A stretch of 64,000 nt of DNA, taken from contig RQOL01000955.1 in the NCBI GenBank assembly GCA_013076295.1, forward strand, positions 124,001-188,000. The letters run 5' to 3'. The translations under genes and the position numbers were made by a program. Each line of letters begins with the position of its first letter. Position 1 is the stretch's first letter. Below the pieces are notes generated by a model that was not told the DNA's origin, ran no database searches, and saw only the letters and a list, made by a program, of their open reading frames with translations. Source of the DNA: Sanderia malayensis. Taxonomy: Eukaryota > Cnidaria > Scyphozoa > Semaeostomeae > Pelagiidae. This document shows, piece after piece, positions 1 through 14,121 of this stretch.

Positions 1-1592
1 CCACAATTTACACACGAATCAACGTAAGAACAGCTAAAACTAAACAATAATAGAGCAGTCATTCCCACAATTTGCAGTAATGAAAAACAACCTTCATCCC
101 CACAATTTACACGTGAATCCACGCAAAAACGGTAAAAACAGACAAAGAAGATAATATTCATTCCCACAATTTGCACTAATGAAAAGTGACATTCATTCCC
201 TCAATTTAGACTGATGAAAGTTGACATCGATTCCCACAATTTACACATTATTCCACGTAAAAAGAGCTAAAAAGTATATAGCATTCTTTCCCACAATTTA
301 CACTAATGAAAAGTAACCATGATTCACATAAATTATAGTAATGAAAAAAATTTCCTTCCCGCGATTTACACACGAATCAACGTAGGAACAGCTAAAACTA
401 ATAAAAAAATGACATTTAATCCCACAATTTGCACTAATGAAAAGAAACATTCATTCCCTCAAATTACAGTTATGAAAAAAATTCATTCCCACAATTTCCA
501 CACGAATCAACGCTAAAAACAGCTAAAGCTAATCAATAATAGAGCATTCATTCCCACAATTTGCAGTAATTAAAAATAACGTTCATCCCCACAATTTACA
601 CATGAATCCACGCAAAGACGGTAAAAACAGATAAAGAAGATAATATTCATTCCCACAATTTACGCTAATGAATAGTGACATTAATTCCCACAATTTAGAC
701 TAATTAAAGTTGATATTGATTGCCACAATTTACACACGAATCAACATAAATACAACTAAAACTAATAAAAATTTAAAGTTCATTCCCACAATTGACACTA
801 ATGAAAAGTAACCATGATTCACATAAATTACAGTAATGAAAAAAATTCCTTCCCGCAATTTACACACGAGTCAACGTAAGAACAGCTAAAACTAATCAAT
901 AATAGAGCAGTCATTCCCACAATTTGCAGCAGTGAAAAACAAACTTCATCCCCACAATTTACACGTGAATCCACGCAAAAACGGTAAAAACAGACAAAGA
1001 AGATAATATTCATTCCCACAATTTGCACTAATGAAATGTAACATTGATTCCCACACAAAACAGTAATGAAAAAGCATTAATTCCCATAATTTACACACGA
1101 ATCCACGCAAAAACGGCAAAAACAGATAAAAGTATGACATTCTTTCCCACAATTTACACATTATTCCACGTAAAAAGAGCTAAAAAGTATATAGCATTCT
1201 TTCCCACAATTTACACTAATGAAAAGAAACATTCATTCCCACAAATTACAGTAATGAAAAGAAATTCATTCCCACAATTTCCACACGAATCAACGTAAGA
1301 AAAGCTAAAGCTAAACAATAATAGAGCATTCATTCCCACAATTTGCAGTAATGAAAAATAACGTTCATCCCCACAATTTACACATGAATCCACGCAAAGA
1401 CGGTAAAAACAGATAAAGAAGATAATGTTCATGCCCACAATTTACACTAATGAAAAGTGACATTCATTCCCACAATTTAGACTAATTAAAGTTGACATTG
1501 ATTGCCACAACTTATACACGATTCAACATAAATAGACCTAAAACTAATAAAAATTTAAAGTTCATTCCCACAATTTACACTAATGAAAAGTA
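1..1592 (+). repeat. Segmental copy of 12528-14121
   Basis: Position 1 aligns with 12528 and the match continues, with scattered substitutions and a couple of 1-2 bp indels, to about 1592. There the module tail changes (AACCATGATTCACATAAATTAC here, AACAATGATTCACTTAAATTAT in the partner). The left edge is cut by the window. Confidence 0.75.
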
Positions 1593-4131
1593 ACCATGAT
1601 TCACATAAATTACAGTAATGAAAAAAAATTCCTTCCCACAATTTACACACGAATCAACGTAAGAACGGCTAAAACTAAAGAATAATAGATGATTCATTCC
1701 CGCAATTTGCAGTAATGAAAAATAACCTTCATCCCCATAATTTACACACGAATCCACGCAAAAACGGCAAAAACAGATAAAAGTATGACATTCATTCCCA
1801 CAATATACACAGTATTCCACTTAAAAAGAGCTAAAAAGTATATAGCATTCTTTCCAAAAATTTACACTAATGAAAAGAAACATTCATTCCCACAAATTAC
1901 AGTAATGAAAAAAAATTCCTTCCCGCAATTTACACACGAATCAACGTAAGAACAGCTAAAACTAATCAATAATAGAGCATTCATTCCCACAATTTGCAGT
2001 AATGAAAAATAACCTTCATCCCCATAATTTACACATGAATCCACGTAAAGACGGTAAAAACAGATAAAGAAGATAATGTTCATCCCCACAATTTACACTA
2101 ATTAAAAGTGACATTCATTCCCACAATTTAGACTAATTAAAGTTGACATTGATTGCCACAACTTACACACGAATCAACATAAATACACCTAAAACTAATA
2201 AAAATTTATAGTTCATTCCCACAACTTACACTAATGAAAAGTAACCATGATTCACATAAATTACAGTAAGGAAAAAAAATTCCTTCCCACAATTTACACA
2301 CGAATCAACGTAAGAAAAGCTAAAACTAAACAATAATAGAGCATTCATTCCCACAATTTGCAGTAATGAAAAACAACCTTCATCCCCACAATTTACACGT
2401 GAATCCACGCAAAAACGGTAAAAACAGACAAAGAAGATAATATTCATTCCCACAATTTGCACTAATGACAAGTGACATTCATTCCCACAATTTAGACTGA
2501 TGAAAATTGACATTGATTCCCACAATTTTCATATTATTCCACGTAAAAAGAGCTAAAAAGTATATAGCATTCTTTCCCACAATTTACACTAATGAAAAGA
2601 AACATTCATTCCCACAAATTATAGTAATGAAAATGAATTCATTCCCACAAATTCCACACGAATCAACGCTAAAAACAGCTAAAGCTAATCAATAATAGAG
2701 CATTCATTCCCACATTTTGCAGTAATGAAAAATAACTTTCATCCCCACAATTTACACAAGAATCCACGCAAAGACGGTAAAAACAGATAAAGAAGATAAT
2801 ATTCATTCCCACAATTTACACTAATGAAAAGTGACAGTCATTCCCACAATTTAGACTAATTAAAGTTGACATTGATTGCCACAACTTACACACGAATCAA
2901 CATAAATACACCTAAAACTAATAAAAATTTAAAGTTCATTCCCACAATTTACACTAATAAAAAGTGACATTCATTCCCACAATTTAGTCTGATGAAAGTT
3001 GACATTGTTTCCCACAATTTACACATTGTTCGACGTAAAAAGAGCTAAAAAAATATGGCATTCTTTCCCACAAATTACACTAATGAACAGTAACATTGAT
3101 TTCAACACATTACAGCAATGAAAAAAAATTCATTCCCACAATTTACACACGAATCCACGCAAAAACAGCAAAAACAGATAAAAATATGACTTTCATTCCC
3201 TTAATTTGCAGTAATGAAAAATAAACTTCATCCCCACAATTTACACATGTATCCACGCAAAAATGGGAAAAACAGACAAAGAATATAATATTCATTCCCA
3301 CAATTTACACTAATGAAAAGTGACATTCATTCCCACAATTTACACTAATGAAAAGTGACATTCATTGCCACAAATTAGACTAATGAAAAGTAACCATGAT
3401 TCACATAAATTATAGTAATGAAATAAAATTCCTTCCCACAATTTACACACGAATCTTCGTAAGAACAGCTAAAACTAAACAATAATAGAGGATTCATTCC
3501 CGCATTTTGCAGTAATGAAAAGAAACATTCATTCCCACAAATTACAGTAATGAAAAAAAATTCATTCCCACAATTCCCACACGAATCAACGTTAAAAACA
3601 GCTAAAGCTAATCAATAATAGAGCATTCATTTCCACAATTTACACTAATGAAAAGTGACATTCATTCCCACAATTTAAACAAGAATCCATGCAAAACCGG
3701 TAAAAACAGACAAAGAAGATAATATTCAATCCCACAATTTACACTAATGAAAAGTGACATTCATTCCCACAATTTAGACTGATGAAAGTTGACATTGATT
3801 CCCACAATTTACACATTATTCCACGGAAAAGGAGCTAAAAAATATAGCATTGTTTCCCACAAATTACACTAAAGAAAAGTAACATTGATTCCCACACATT
3901 ACAGTAATGAAAAAGCATTAATTCCCACAATTTACACACGAATGCACGCAAAAACGGCAAAAACAGATAAAAATGTGACATTCATACCCACAATTTGCAC
4001 TAATGAAAAATGACATTCATTCCCACAACTTAGACTAACGAAAGTTGACATTGATTCCCACAACTTACACACGAATCAACATAAATACACCTAAAACTAA
4101 TAAATATTTAAAAACTTCATTCCCACAATTT
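795..4131 (+). repeat. 3337-bp tandem segmental duplication, copy 1
   Basis: Everything sampled from about 795 to 4131 recurs 3337 bp downstream with no difference I could find. This includes private variants such as CACGAGTCAACG, GAATCTTCGTAAG and CAGTAAGGAAAA. The boundary is set by the mismatch at 794 (G here, T in copy 2) and by small indels before it. Confidence 0.85.
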
Positions 4132-7100
4132 ACACTAATGAAAAGTAACCATGATTCACATAAATTACAGTAATGAAAAAAATTCCTTCCCGCAATTTAC
4201 ACACGAGTCAACGTAAGAACAGCTAAAACTAATCAATAATAGAGCAGTCATTCCCACAATTTGCAGCAGTGAAAAACAAACTTCATCCCCACAATTTACA
4301 CGTGAATCCACGCAAAAACGGTAAAAACAGACAAAGAAGATAATATTCATTCCCACAATTTGCACTAATGAAATGTAACATTGATTCCCACACAAAACAG
4401 TAATGAAAAAGCATTAATTCCCATAATTTACACACGAATCCACGCAAAAACGGCAAAAACAGATAAAAGTATGACATTCTTTCCCACAATTTACACATTA
4501 TTCCACGTAAAAAGAGCTAAAAAGTATATAGCATTCTTTCCCACAATTTACACTAATGAAAAGAAACATTCATTCCCACAAATTACAGTAATGAAAAGAA
4601 ATTCATTCCCACAATTTCCACACGAATCAACGTAAGAAAAGCTAAAGCTAAACAATAATAGAGCATTCATTCCCACAATTTGCAGTAATGAAAAATAACG
4701 TTCATCCCCACAATTTACACATGAATCCACGCAAAGACGGTAAAAACAGATAAAGAAGATAATGTTCATGCCCACAATTTACACTAATGAAAAGTGACAT
4801 TCATTCCCACAATTTAGACTAATTAAAGTTGACATTGATTGCCACAACTTATACACGATTCAACATAAATAGACCTAAAACTAATAAAAATTTAAAGTTC
4901 ATTCCCACAATTTACACTAATGAAAAGTAACCATGATTCACATAAATTACAGTAATGAAAAAAAATTCCTTCCCACAATTTACACACGAATCAACGTAAG
5001 AACGGCTAAAACTAAAGAATAATAGATGATTCATTCCCGCAATTTGCAGTAATGAAAAATAACCTTCATCCCCATAATTTACACACGAATCCACGCAAAA
5101 ACGGCAAAAACAGATAAAAGTATGACATTCATTCCCACAATATACACAGTATTCCACTTAAAAAGAGCTAAAAAGTATATAGCATTCTTTCCAAAAATTT
5201 ACACTAATGAAAAGAAACATTCATTCCCACAAATTACAGTAATGAAAAAAAATTCCTTCCCGCAATTTACACACGAATCAACGTAAGAACAGCTAAAACT
5301 AATCAATAATAGAGCATTCATTCCCACAATTTGCAGTAATGAAAAATAACCTTCATCCCCATAATTTACACATGAATCCACGTAAAGACGGTAAAAACAG
5401 ATAAAGAAGATAATGTTCATCCCCACAATTTACACTAATTAAAAGTGACATTCATTCCCACAATTTAGACTAATTAAAGTTGACATTGATTGCCACAACT
5501 TACACACGAATCAACATAAATACACCTAAAACTAATAAAAATTTATAGTTCATTCCCACAACTTACACTAATGAAAAGTAACCATGATTCACATAAATTA
5601 CAGTAAGGAAAAAAAATTCCTTCCCACAATTTACACACGAATCAACGTAAGAAAAGCTAAAACTAAACAATAATAGAGCATTCATTCCCACAATTTGCAG
5701 TAATGAAAAACAACCTTCATCCCCACAATTTACACGTGAATCCACGCAAAAACGGTAAAAACAGACAAAGAAGATAATATTCATTCCCACAATTTGCACT
5801 AATGACAAGTGACATTCATTCCCACAATTTAGACTGATGAAAATTGACATTGATTCCCACAATTTTCATATTATTCCACGTAAAAAGAGCTAAAAAGTAT
5901 ATAGCATTCTTTCCCACAATTTACACTAATGAAAAGAAACATTCATTCCCACAAATTATAGTAATGAAAATGAATTCATTCCCACAAATTCCACACGAAT
6001 CAACGCTAAAAACAGCTAAAGCTAATCAATAATAGAGCATTCATTCCCACATTTTGCAGTAATGAAAAATAACTTTCATCCCCACAATTTACACAAGAAT
6101 CCACGCAAAGACGGTAAAAACAGATAAAGAAGATAATATTCATTCCCACAATTTACACTAATGAAAAGTGACAGTCATTCCCACAATTTAGACTAATTAA
6201 AGTTGACATTGATTGCCACAACTTACACACGAATCAACATAAATACACCTAAAACTAATAAAAATTTAAAGTTCATTCCCACAATTTACACTAATAAAAA
6301 GTGACATTCATTCCCACAATTTAGTCTGATGAAAGTTGACATTGTTTCCCACAATTTACACATTGTTCGACGTAAAAAGAGCTAAAAAAATATGGCATTC
6401 TTTCCCACAAATTACACTAATGAACAGTAACATTGATTTCAACACATTACAGCAATGAAAAAAAATTCATTCCCACAATTTACACACGAATCCACGCAAA
6501 AACAGCAAAAACAGATAAAAATATGACTTTCATTCCCTTAATTTGCAGTAATGAAAAATAAACTTCATCCCCACAATTTACACATGTATCCACGCAAAAA
6601 TGGGAAAAACAGACAAAGAATATAATATTCATTCCCACAATTTACACTAATGAAAAGTGACATTCATTCCCACAATTTACACTAATGAAAAGTGACATTC
6701 ATTGCCACAAATTAGACTAATGAAAAGTAACCATGATTCACATAAATTATAGTAATGAAATAAAATTCCTTCCCACAATTTACACACGAATCTTCGTAAG
6801 AACAGCTAAAACTAAACAATAATAGAGGATTCATTCCCGCATTTTGCAGTAATGAAAAGAAACATTCATTCCCACAAATTACAGTAATGAAAAAAAATTC
6901 ATTCCCACAATTCCCACACGAATCAACGTTAAAAACAGCTAAAGCTAATCAATAATAGAGCATTCATTTCCACAATTTACACTAATGAAAAGTGACATTC
7001 ATTCCCACAATTTAAACAAGAATCCATGCAAAACCGGTAAAAACAGACAAAGAAGATAATATTCAATCCCACAATTTACACTAATGAAAAGTGACATTCA

Positions 7101-7468
7101 TTCCCACAATTTAGACTGATGAAAGTTGACATTGATTCCCACAATTTACACATTATTCCACGGAAAAGGAGCTAAAAAATATAGCATTGTTTCCCACAAA
7201 TTACACTAAAGAAAAGTAACATTGATTCCCACACATTACAGTAATGAAAAAGCATTAATTCCCACAATTTACACACGAATGCACGCAAAAACGGCAAAAA
7301 CAGATAAAAATGTGACATTCATACCCACAATTTGCACTAATGAAAAATGACATTCATTCCCACAACTTAGACTAACGAAAGTTGACATTGATTCCCACAA
7401 CTTACACACGAATCAACATAAATACACCTAAAACTAATAAATATTTAAAAACTTCATTCCCACAATTT
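4132..7468 (+). repeat. 3337-bp tandem segmental duplication, copy 2
   Basis: Second copy of the preceding block. After 7468 a third copy appears to begin, but it differs within about 20 bp (AAAAGTATCC instead of AAAAGTAACC) and then switches module order, so only two full copies exist. The near identity suggests a very recent unequal exchange or an assembly duplication. Confidence 0.85.
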
Positions 7469-7469
7469 A

Positions 7470-10400
7470 CACTAATGAAAAGTATCCATGATTCACATAA
7501 ATTACAGTAATGAAAAAATTCCTTCCCGCAATTTACACACGAATCTACGTAAGAACAGCTAAAACTAAACAATAATAGAGCATTCATTCCCACAATTTGC
7601 AGTAATCAAAAACAACCTTCATCCCCACAATTTACACATGAATCCACCCAAAAACGGTAAAAACAGATAAAAAAAAATATTCATTCCCACAATTTACACT
7701 AATGAAAAGTGACATTCATTCCCACAAATTACACTAATGAAAAGTAACCAAGATTCACATAAATTACAGTAATGAAAAAAAATTCCTTCCCACAATTTAC
7801 ACACGAATCAACGTAAGAACGGCTAAAACTAAAGAATAATAGATGATTCATTCCCGCAATTTGCAGTAATGAAAAATAACATTCATCCCCACAATTTACA
7901 CATGAATCCACCCAAAAACGGTAAAAACAGATAAAAAAATATATTCATTCCCACAATTTACACTAATGAAAAGTGACATTCATTCCCACAATTTATACTG
8001 ATAAAAAGTGACATTCATTCCTACAATTTACACATTTTTCCACGCAAAAGGCGCTAAAAAATATATAGCATTCTTTCCCACAATTTACACTAATGAAATG
8101 TAACCATGATTCACAGAAATTAGAGTAATGAAAAATAATTTCTTCCCACAAGTTACACTCGAATCAACGTAAGAACAGCTAAAACTAAGCAATAATAGAG
8201 AATTCATTCCCACAATTTGCAGTAATGAAAAATAACCTTCATCCCCACAATTTACACATGAATCCACCCAAAAACGGTAAAAACAGATAAAAAGATAGTA
8301 TTCATTCCCACAATTTACACTAACGAAAAATGACATTCATTCCCACAATTTAGACTGATGAAAGTTGACATTGATTCCCACAATTTACACATTATTCCAC
8401 GTAAAAAGAGCTAAAAAAATATGGCATTCTTTCCCACAAATTACACTAATGAACAGTAACATTGATTTCCACACATTACAGTAATGAAAAAAAATTCATT
8501 CCCACAATTTACAGAAGAATCCAAGCAAAAACGGCAAAAACAGATAAAATATGACATTCATCCCCACAATTTACACACGAACCCACGAAAAAACTGTAAA
8601 AACAGATAAAAAAGATAATACTCATTCCCACAATTTGCACTAATGAAAAGTGACATACATTCCCACAATTTAGACTGATGAAAGTTGACATTGATTCCCA
8701 CAATTTACACATTATTCCACGTAAAAAGAGCTAAAAAAATATGGCATTCTTTCCCACAAATTACACTAATGAAACGTAACATTGATTCACACACATTACA
8801 GTAATGAAAAGGCATTAAATCCCATAATTTACACACGAATCCACGCAAAAACGGCAAAAAGAGATAAAAGTATGACATTCATTCCCACAATATACACACT
8901 ATTCCACGTAAAAAGAGCTAAAAAGTATATAGCATTCTTTCCAAAATTTACACTAATGAAAAGAAACATTCATTCCCACAAATTACAGTAATGAAAAAAA
9001 ATTCCTTCCCGCAATTTACACACGAATCAACGTAAGAACAGCTCAAACTAATCAATAATAGAGCATTCATTCCCACAATTTGCAGTAATGAAAAATAACC
9101 TTTATCCCCACAATTTACACATGAATTCACGCAAAAAAGGTAAAAACAGATAACAAAGATATCATTCTTTCCCCCAATTTACACTAATGAAAAGTAACAT
9201 TTATTCCCACAATTTTTTTAAGATCAAGATTTACACCCATTCCCACATTTCACACGTGAATCTATGTTAATCCATCTAAAAAATTGTGAAAACACTTTTA
9301 GTTACTTTTTTCAGTCATATTAACATTCATTCCCACAACGTACACAGGAATCAACACAAGTAAACCTAAAACTAATAAAAATATGACATTTATTCCCACA
9401 ATTTGCACTAATGAAAGAAAAATTCATTCCCACAAATTACAGTAATGAAAAAAAATTCATTCCCACAATTTCCACACGAATCAACGTTAAAAACAGCTAA
9501 AGCTAATCAATAATGAAGCATTCATTCCCACAATTTACACTAATGAAAAGTGACATTCATTCCCACAACTTAGACTGATGAAAGTTGACATTGATTTCCA
9601 CACATTACAGTAATGAAAAATAACGTTCATCCCCACAATTTACACATGAATCCACGCAAAGACGGTCAAAACAGATAAAGAAGATAATATTCATTCCCAC
9701 AATTTACACTAATGAAAAATCCACGCAAAAACAGCAAAAACAAGTAAAAAAAAGCATTCTGTCACACAATTTTTACTAATGAAAAGTGACATTCATTCCC
9801 AAAATTTAGACTGATGAAAGTTGACATTGATTCCCACAATTTACACATTATTCCAGGTAAAAACAGCTAAAAAAATATAGCATTCTTTCCCACAATTTAC
9901 ACTAATGAAAAGTAACCATGATTCACATAAATTACAGTAATGAAAAAAAATTCCTTCCCACAATTTACACACGAATCAACGTAAGAAAAGCTAAAACTAA
10001 ACAATAATAGAGCATTCATTCCCACAATTTGCAGCAGTGAAAAACAAACTTCATCCCCACAATTTACACGTGAATCCACGCAAAAACGGTAATAACAGAC
10101 AAAGAAGATAAAATTCATTCCCACAATTTACACTAATGAAAAGTAACAATGATTCACTTAAATTATAGTAATGGAAAAAAATTCCTTCCCGCAGTTTACA
10201 CACAAATCAACGTAAGAACAGCTAAAACTAACAACAAAATGACATTTATTCCCACAATTTGCACTAATGAAAAGAAACATTCATTCCCACAAATTACAGT
10301 AATGAAAAAAATTGATTCCCACAATTTCCACACGAATCAACGCTAAAAGCAGCTAAAGCTAATCAATAATAGAGCATTCATTCCCACAATTTGCAGTAAT

Positions 10401-12527
10401 GAAAAATAACCTTCATCCCACAATCTAAACATGAATCCACGCAAAAACGGTAAAAAGAGATAAAAAAAGATATCATTCATTCCCACAATTTACACTAATG
10501 AAAAGTGACATTCATTCCCACAACTTAGACTGATGAAAGTTGACATTGATTTCCCACATTTTACACATTGTTCCACGTAAAAAGAGCTAAAAAAATAGCA
10601 TTCTTTCCAACAAGTTACACTAATGAACAGTAACATTGATTTCCACACTCTTTACTAATGAAAAAAATTCATTCCCACAATTTACACACGAATCCACGCA
10701 AAACGGCAAAAACAAATAAAAATATGGCATTCATTCCCACAATTTGCAGTAATGAAAAATGACCTTCATCCCCACAATTTACAAATGAATCCACGCAAAA
10801 ACGGTAAAAACAGACAAGAAGATAATATTCATTCCCACAATTTACACTAATGAAAAGTGACATTCATTCCCACAATTTACACTAATGAAAAGTGACATTC
10901 ATTCCCACAATTTAGACTGTTGAGAAATGACATTGATTCCCACAATTTACACATTATTCCATGTAAAAACAGCTAAAAAAAATATAGCATTCTTTCCCAC
11001 AATTTACACTAATGGAAAGTAACCATGATCCACATAAATTACAGTAATGAAAAAAAATTCCTTCCCACAATTTACACACGAATCAACGTAAGAACAGCTA
11101 AAACTAAACAATAATAGAGCAGTCATTCCCACAATTTGCAGTAATGAAAAACAACCATCATCCCCACAATTTACACGTGAATCCACGCAAAAACGGTAAA
11201 AACAGACAAAGAAGATAATATTCATTCCCACAATTTGCACTAATGAAAAGTGACATTCATTCCCACAATTTAGACTGATGAAAGTTGACATCGATTCCCA
11301 CAATTTACACATTATTCCACGTAAAAAGAGCTAAAAAGTATATAGCATTCTTTCCCACAATTTACACTAATGAAAAGTAACCATGATTCACATAAATTAT
11401 AGTAATGAAAAAAAATTCCTTCCCGCAGTTTACACACAAATCAACGTAAGAACAGCTAAAACTAATAACAAAATGTCATTTATTCCCACAATTTGCTCTA
11501 ATGAAAAGAAACATTCATTCCCACAAATTACAGTAATGAAAAAAATTCATTCCCACAATTTCCACACAAATCAACGCTAAAAACAGCTAAAGCTAATCAA
11601 TAATAGAGCATTCATTCCCACAATTTGCAGTAATGAAAAATAACCTTTATCCCACAATTTAAACATGAATCCACGCAAAAACGGTAAAAAGAGATAAAAA
11701 AAGATATCATTCATTCCCACAATTTACACTAATGAAAAGTGACATACATTCCCACAACTTAGACTGATGAAAGTTGACATTGATTCTCACAATTTACACA
11801 CGAATCTACGTAAGAACAGCTAAAACTAAACAATAATAGAGCATTCATTCCCACAATTTGCAGTAATCAAAAACAACCTTCACCCCCACAATTTACACAT
11901 GAATCCACCCAAAAACGGTAAAAACAGATAAAAAAAAATATTCATTCCCACAATTTACACTAATGAAATGTGACATTCATTCCCACAAATTAGACTGATG
12001 AAAGTTGACATTGACTCCCATATTTTACACATTGTTCCACGTAAAAAGAGCTAAAAAATAGCATTCTTACCCACAAATTACACTAATGAACAGTAACATT
12101 GATTTCCACACTCTTCACTAATGAAAAAATTCATTCCCACAGTTTACACACGAATCCACGCAAAACGGCAAAAACAAATAAAAATATGGCATTCATTCCC
12201 ACAATTTGAATTAATGAAAAATGACCTTCATCCCCACAATTTACAAATGAATCCACGCAAAAAGGGTAAAAACAGACAAAGAAGATAATATTCATTCCCA
12301 CAATTTACACTAATGAAAAGTGACATTCATTCCCACAATTTACACTAATGAAAACAGACATTCATTCCCACAATTTAGACTGTTGAGAAATGACATTGAT
12401 TCCCACAATTTACACATTATTCCATGTAAAAACAGCTAAAAAAAATATAGCATTCTTTCCCACAATTTACACTAATGAAAAGTAACCATGATCCACATAA
12501 ATTACAGTAATGAAAAAAAATTCCTTC
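7470..12527 (+). repeat. Array segment without a long near-identical partner
   Basis: Ordinary modules in variable order. It shares 300-700 bp stretches with 10.1-12.5 kb and 14-16 kb, for example the 10.49-11.0 and 12.30-12.47 kb regions. It contains the non-satellite island at 9213-9327. Nothing gene-like is seen. Confidence 0.8.
9213..9327. repeat. Divergent non-module island, copy 1
   Basis: About 115 bp (AGATCAAGATTTACACCC ... CACTTTTAGTTACTTTTTTC) that does not follow any module tail, although TTCCCACATTTCACACG inside it is a distant core. It is present once more at 30598-30709, with few substitutions, and followed there by the same CAACGTACACA module. It may be an old module or an inserted sequence copied with its neighbours. 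Confidence 0.7.
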
Positions 12528-14121
12528 CCACAATTTACACACGAATCAACGTAAGAACAGCTAAAACTAAACAATAATAGAGCAGTCATTCCCACAATTT
12601 GCAGTAATGAAAAACAACCTTCATCCCCACAATTTAAACGTGAATCCACGCAAAAACGGTAAAAACAGACAAAGAAGATAATATTCATTCCCACAATTTG
12701 CACTAATGAAAAGTGACATTCATTCCCTCAATTTAGACTGATGAAAGTTGACATCGATTCCCACAATTTACACATTATTCCACGTAAAAAGAGCTAAAAA
12801 GTATATAGCATTCTTTCCCACAATTTACACCAATGAAAAGTAACCATGATTCACATAAATTATAGTAATGAAAAAAATTTCCTTCCCGCGATTTACACAC
12901 GAATCAACGTAGGAACAGCTAAAACTAATAAAAAAATGACATTTAATCCCACAATTTGCACTAATGAAAAGAAACATTCATTCCCTCAAATTACAGTTAT
13001 GAAAAAAAATTCATTCCCACAATTTCCACACGAATCAACGCTAAAAACAGCTAAAGCTAATCAATAATAGAGCATTCATTCCCACAATTTACAGTAATTA
13101 AAAATAACGTTCATCCCCACAATTTACACATGAATCCACGCAAAGACGGTAAAAACAGATAAAGAAGATAATTTTCATTCCCACAATTTACGCTAATGAA
13201 TAGTGACATTAATTCCCACAATTTAGACTAATTAAAGTTGATATTGATTGCCACAATTTACACACGAATCAACATAAATACAACTAAAACTAATAAATAT
13301 TTAAAGTTCATTCCCACAATTGACACTAATGAAAAGTAACCATGATTCACATAAATTACAGTAATGAAAAAAAATTCCTTCCCGCAATTTACACACGAGT
13401 CAACGTAAGAACAGCTAAAACTAATCAATAATAGAGCAGTCATTCCCACAATTTGCAGCAGTGAAAAACAAACTTCATCCCCACAATTTACACGTGAATC
13501 CACGCAAAAACGGTAAAAACAGACAAAGAAGATAATATTCATTCCCACAATTTGCACTAATGAAAAGAAACATTGATTCCCACACAAAACAGTAATGAAA
13601 AAGCATTAATTCCCATAATTTACACACGAATCCACGCAAAAACGGCAAAAACAGATAAAAGTATGACATTCTTTCCCACAATTTACACATTATTCCACGT
13701 AAAAAGAGCTAAAAAGTATATAGCATTCTTTCCCACAATTTACACTAATGAAAAGAAACATTCATTCCCACAAATTACAGTAATGAAAAGAAATTCATTC
13801 CCACATTTTCCACACGAATCAACGTAAGAAAAGCTAAAACTAAACAATAATAGAGCATTCATTCCCACAATTTGCAGTAATGAAAAATAACGTTCATCCC
13901 CACAATTTACACATGAATCCACGCAAAGACGGTAAAAACAGATAAAGAAGATAATGTTCATGCCCACAATTTACACTAATGAAAAGTGACATTCATTCCC
14001 ACAATTTAGACTAATTAAAGTTGACATTGATTGCCACAACTTATACACGATTCAACATAAATAGACCTAAAACTAATAAAAATTTAAAGTTCATTCCCAC
14101 AATTTACACTAATGAAAAGTA
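12528..14121 (+). repeat. Segmental copy of 1-1592
   Basis: Partner of the window-start block, with the same module order and mostly the same private variants. It differs at scattered single bases, for example TTTACAG instead of TTTGCAG near 13090. Confidence 0.75.

Noticed and set aside
1044..1298. Plus-strand frames with repeated FIPTIYTNEKKHSFPQ phrases
   Set aside because: Same explanation: the plus strand of the same modules read in its one open frame. No evidence of selection on protein.
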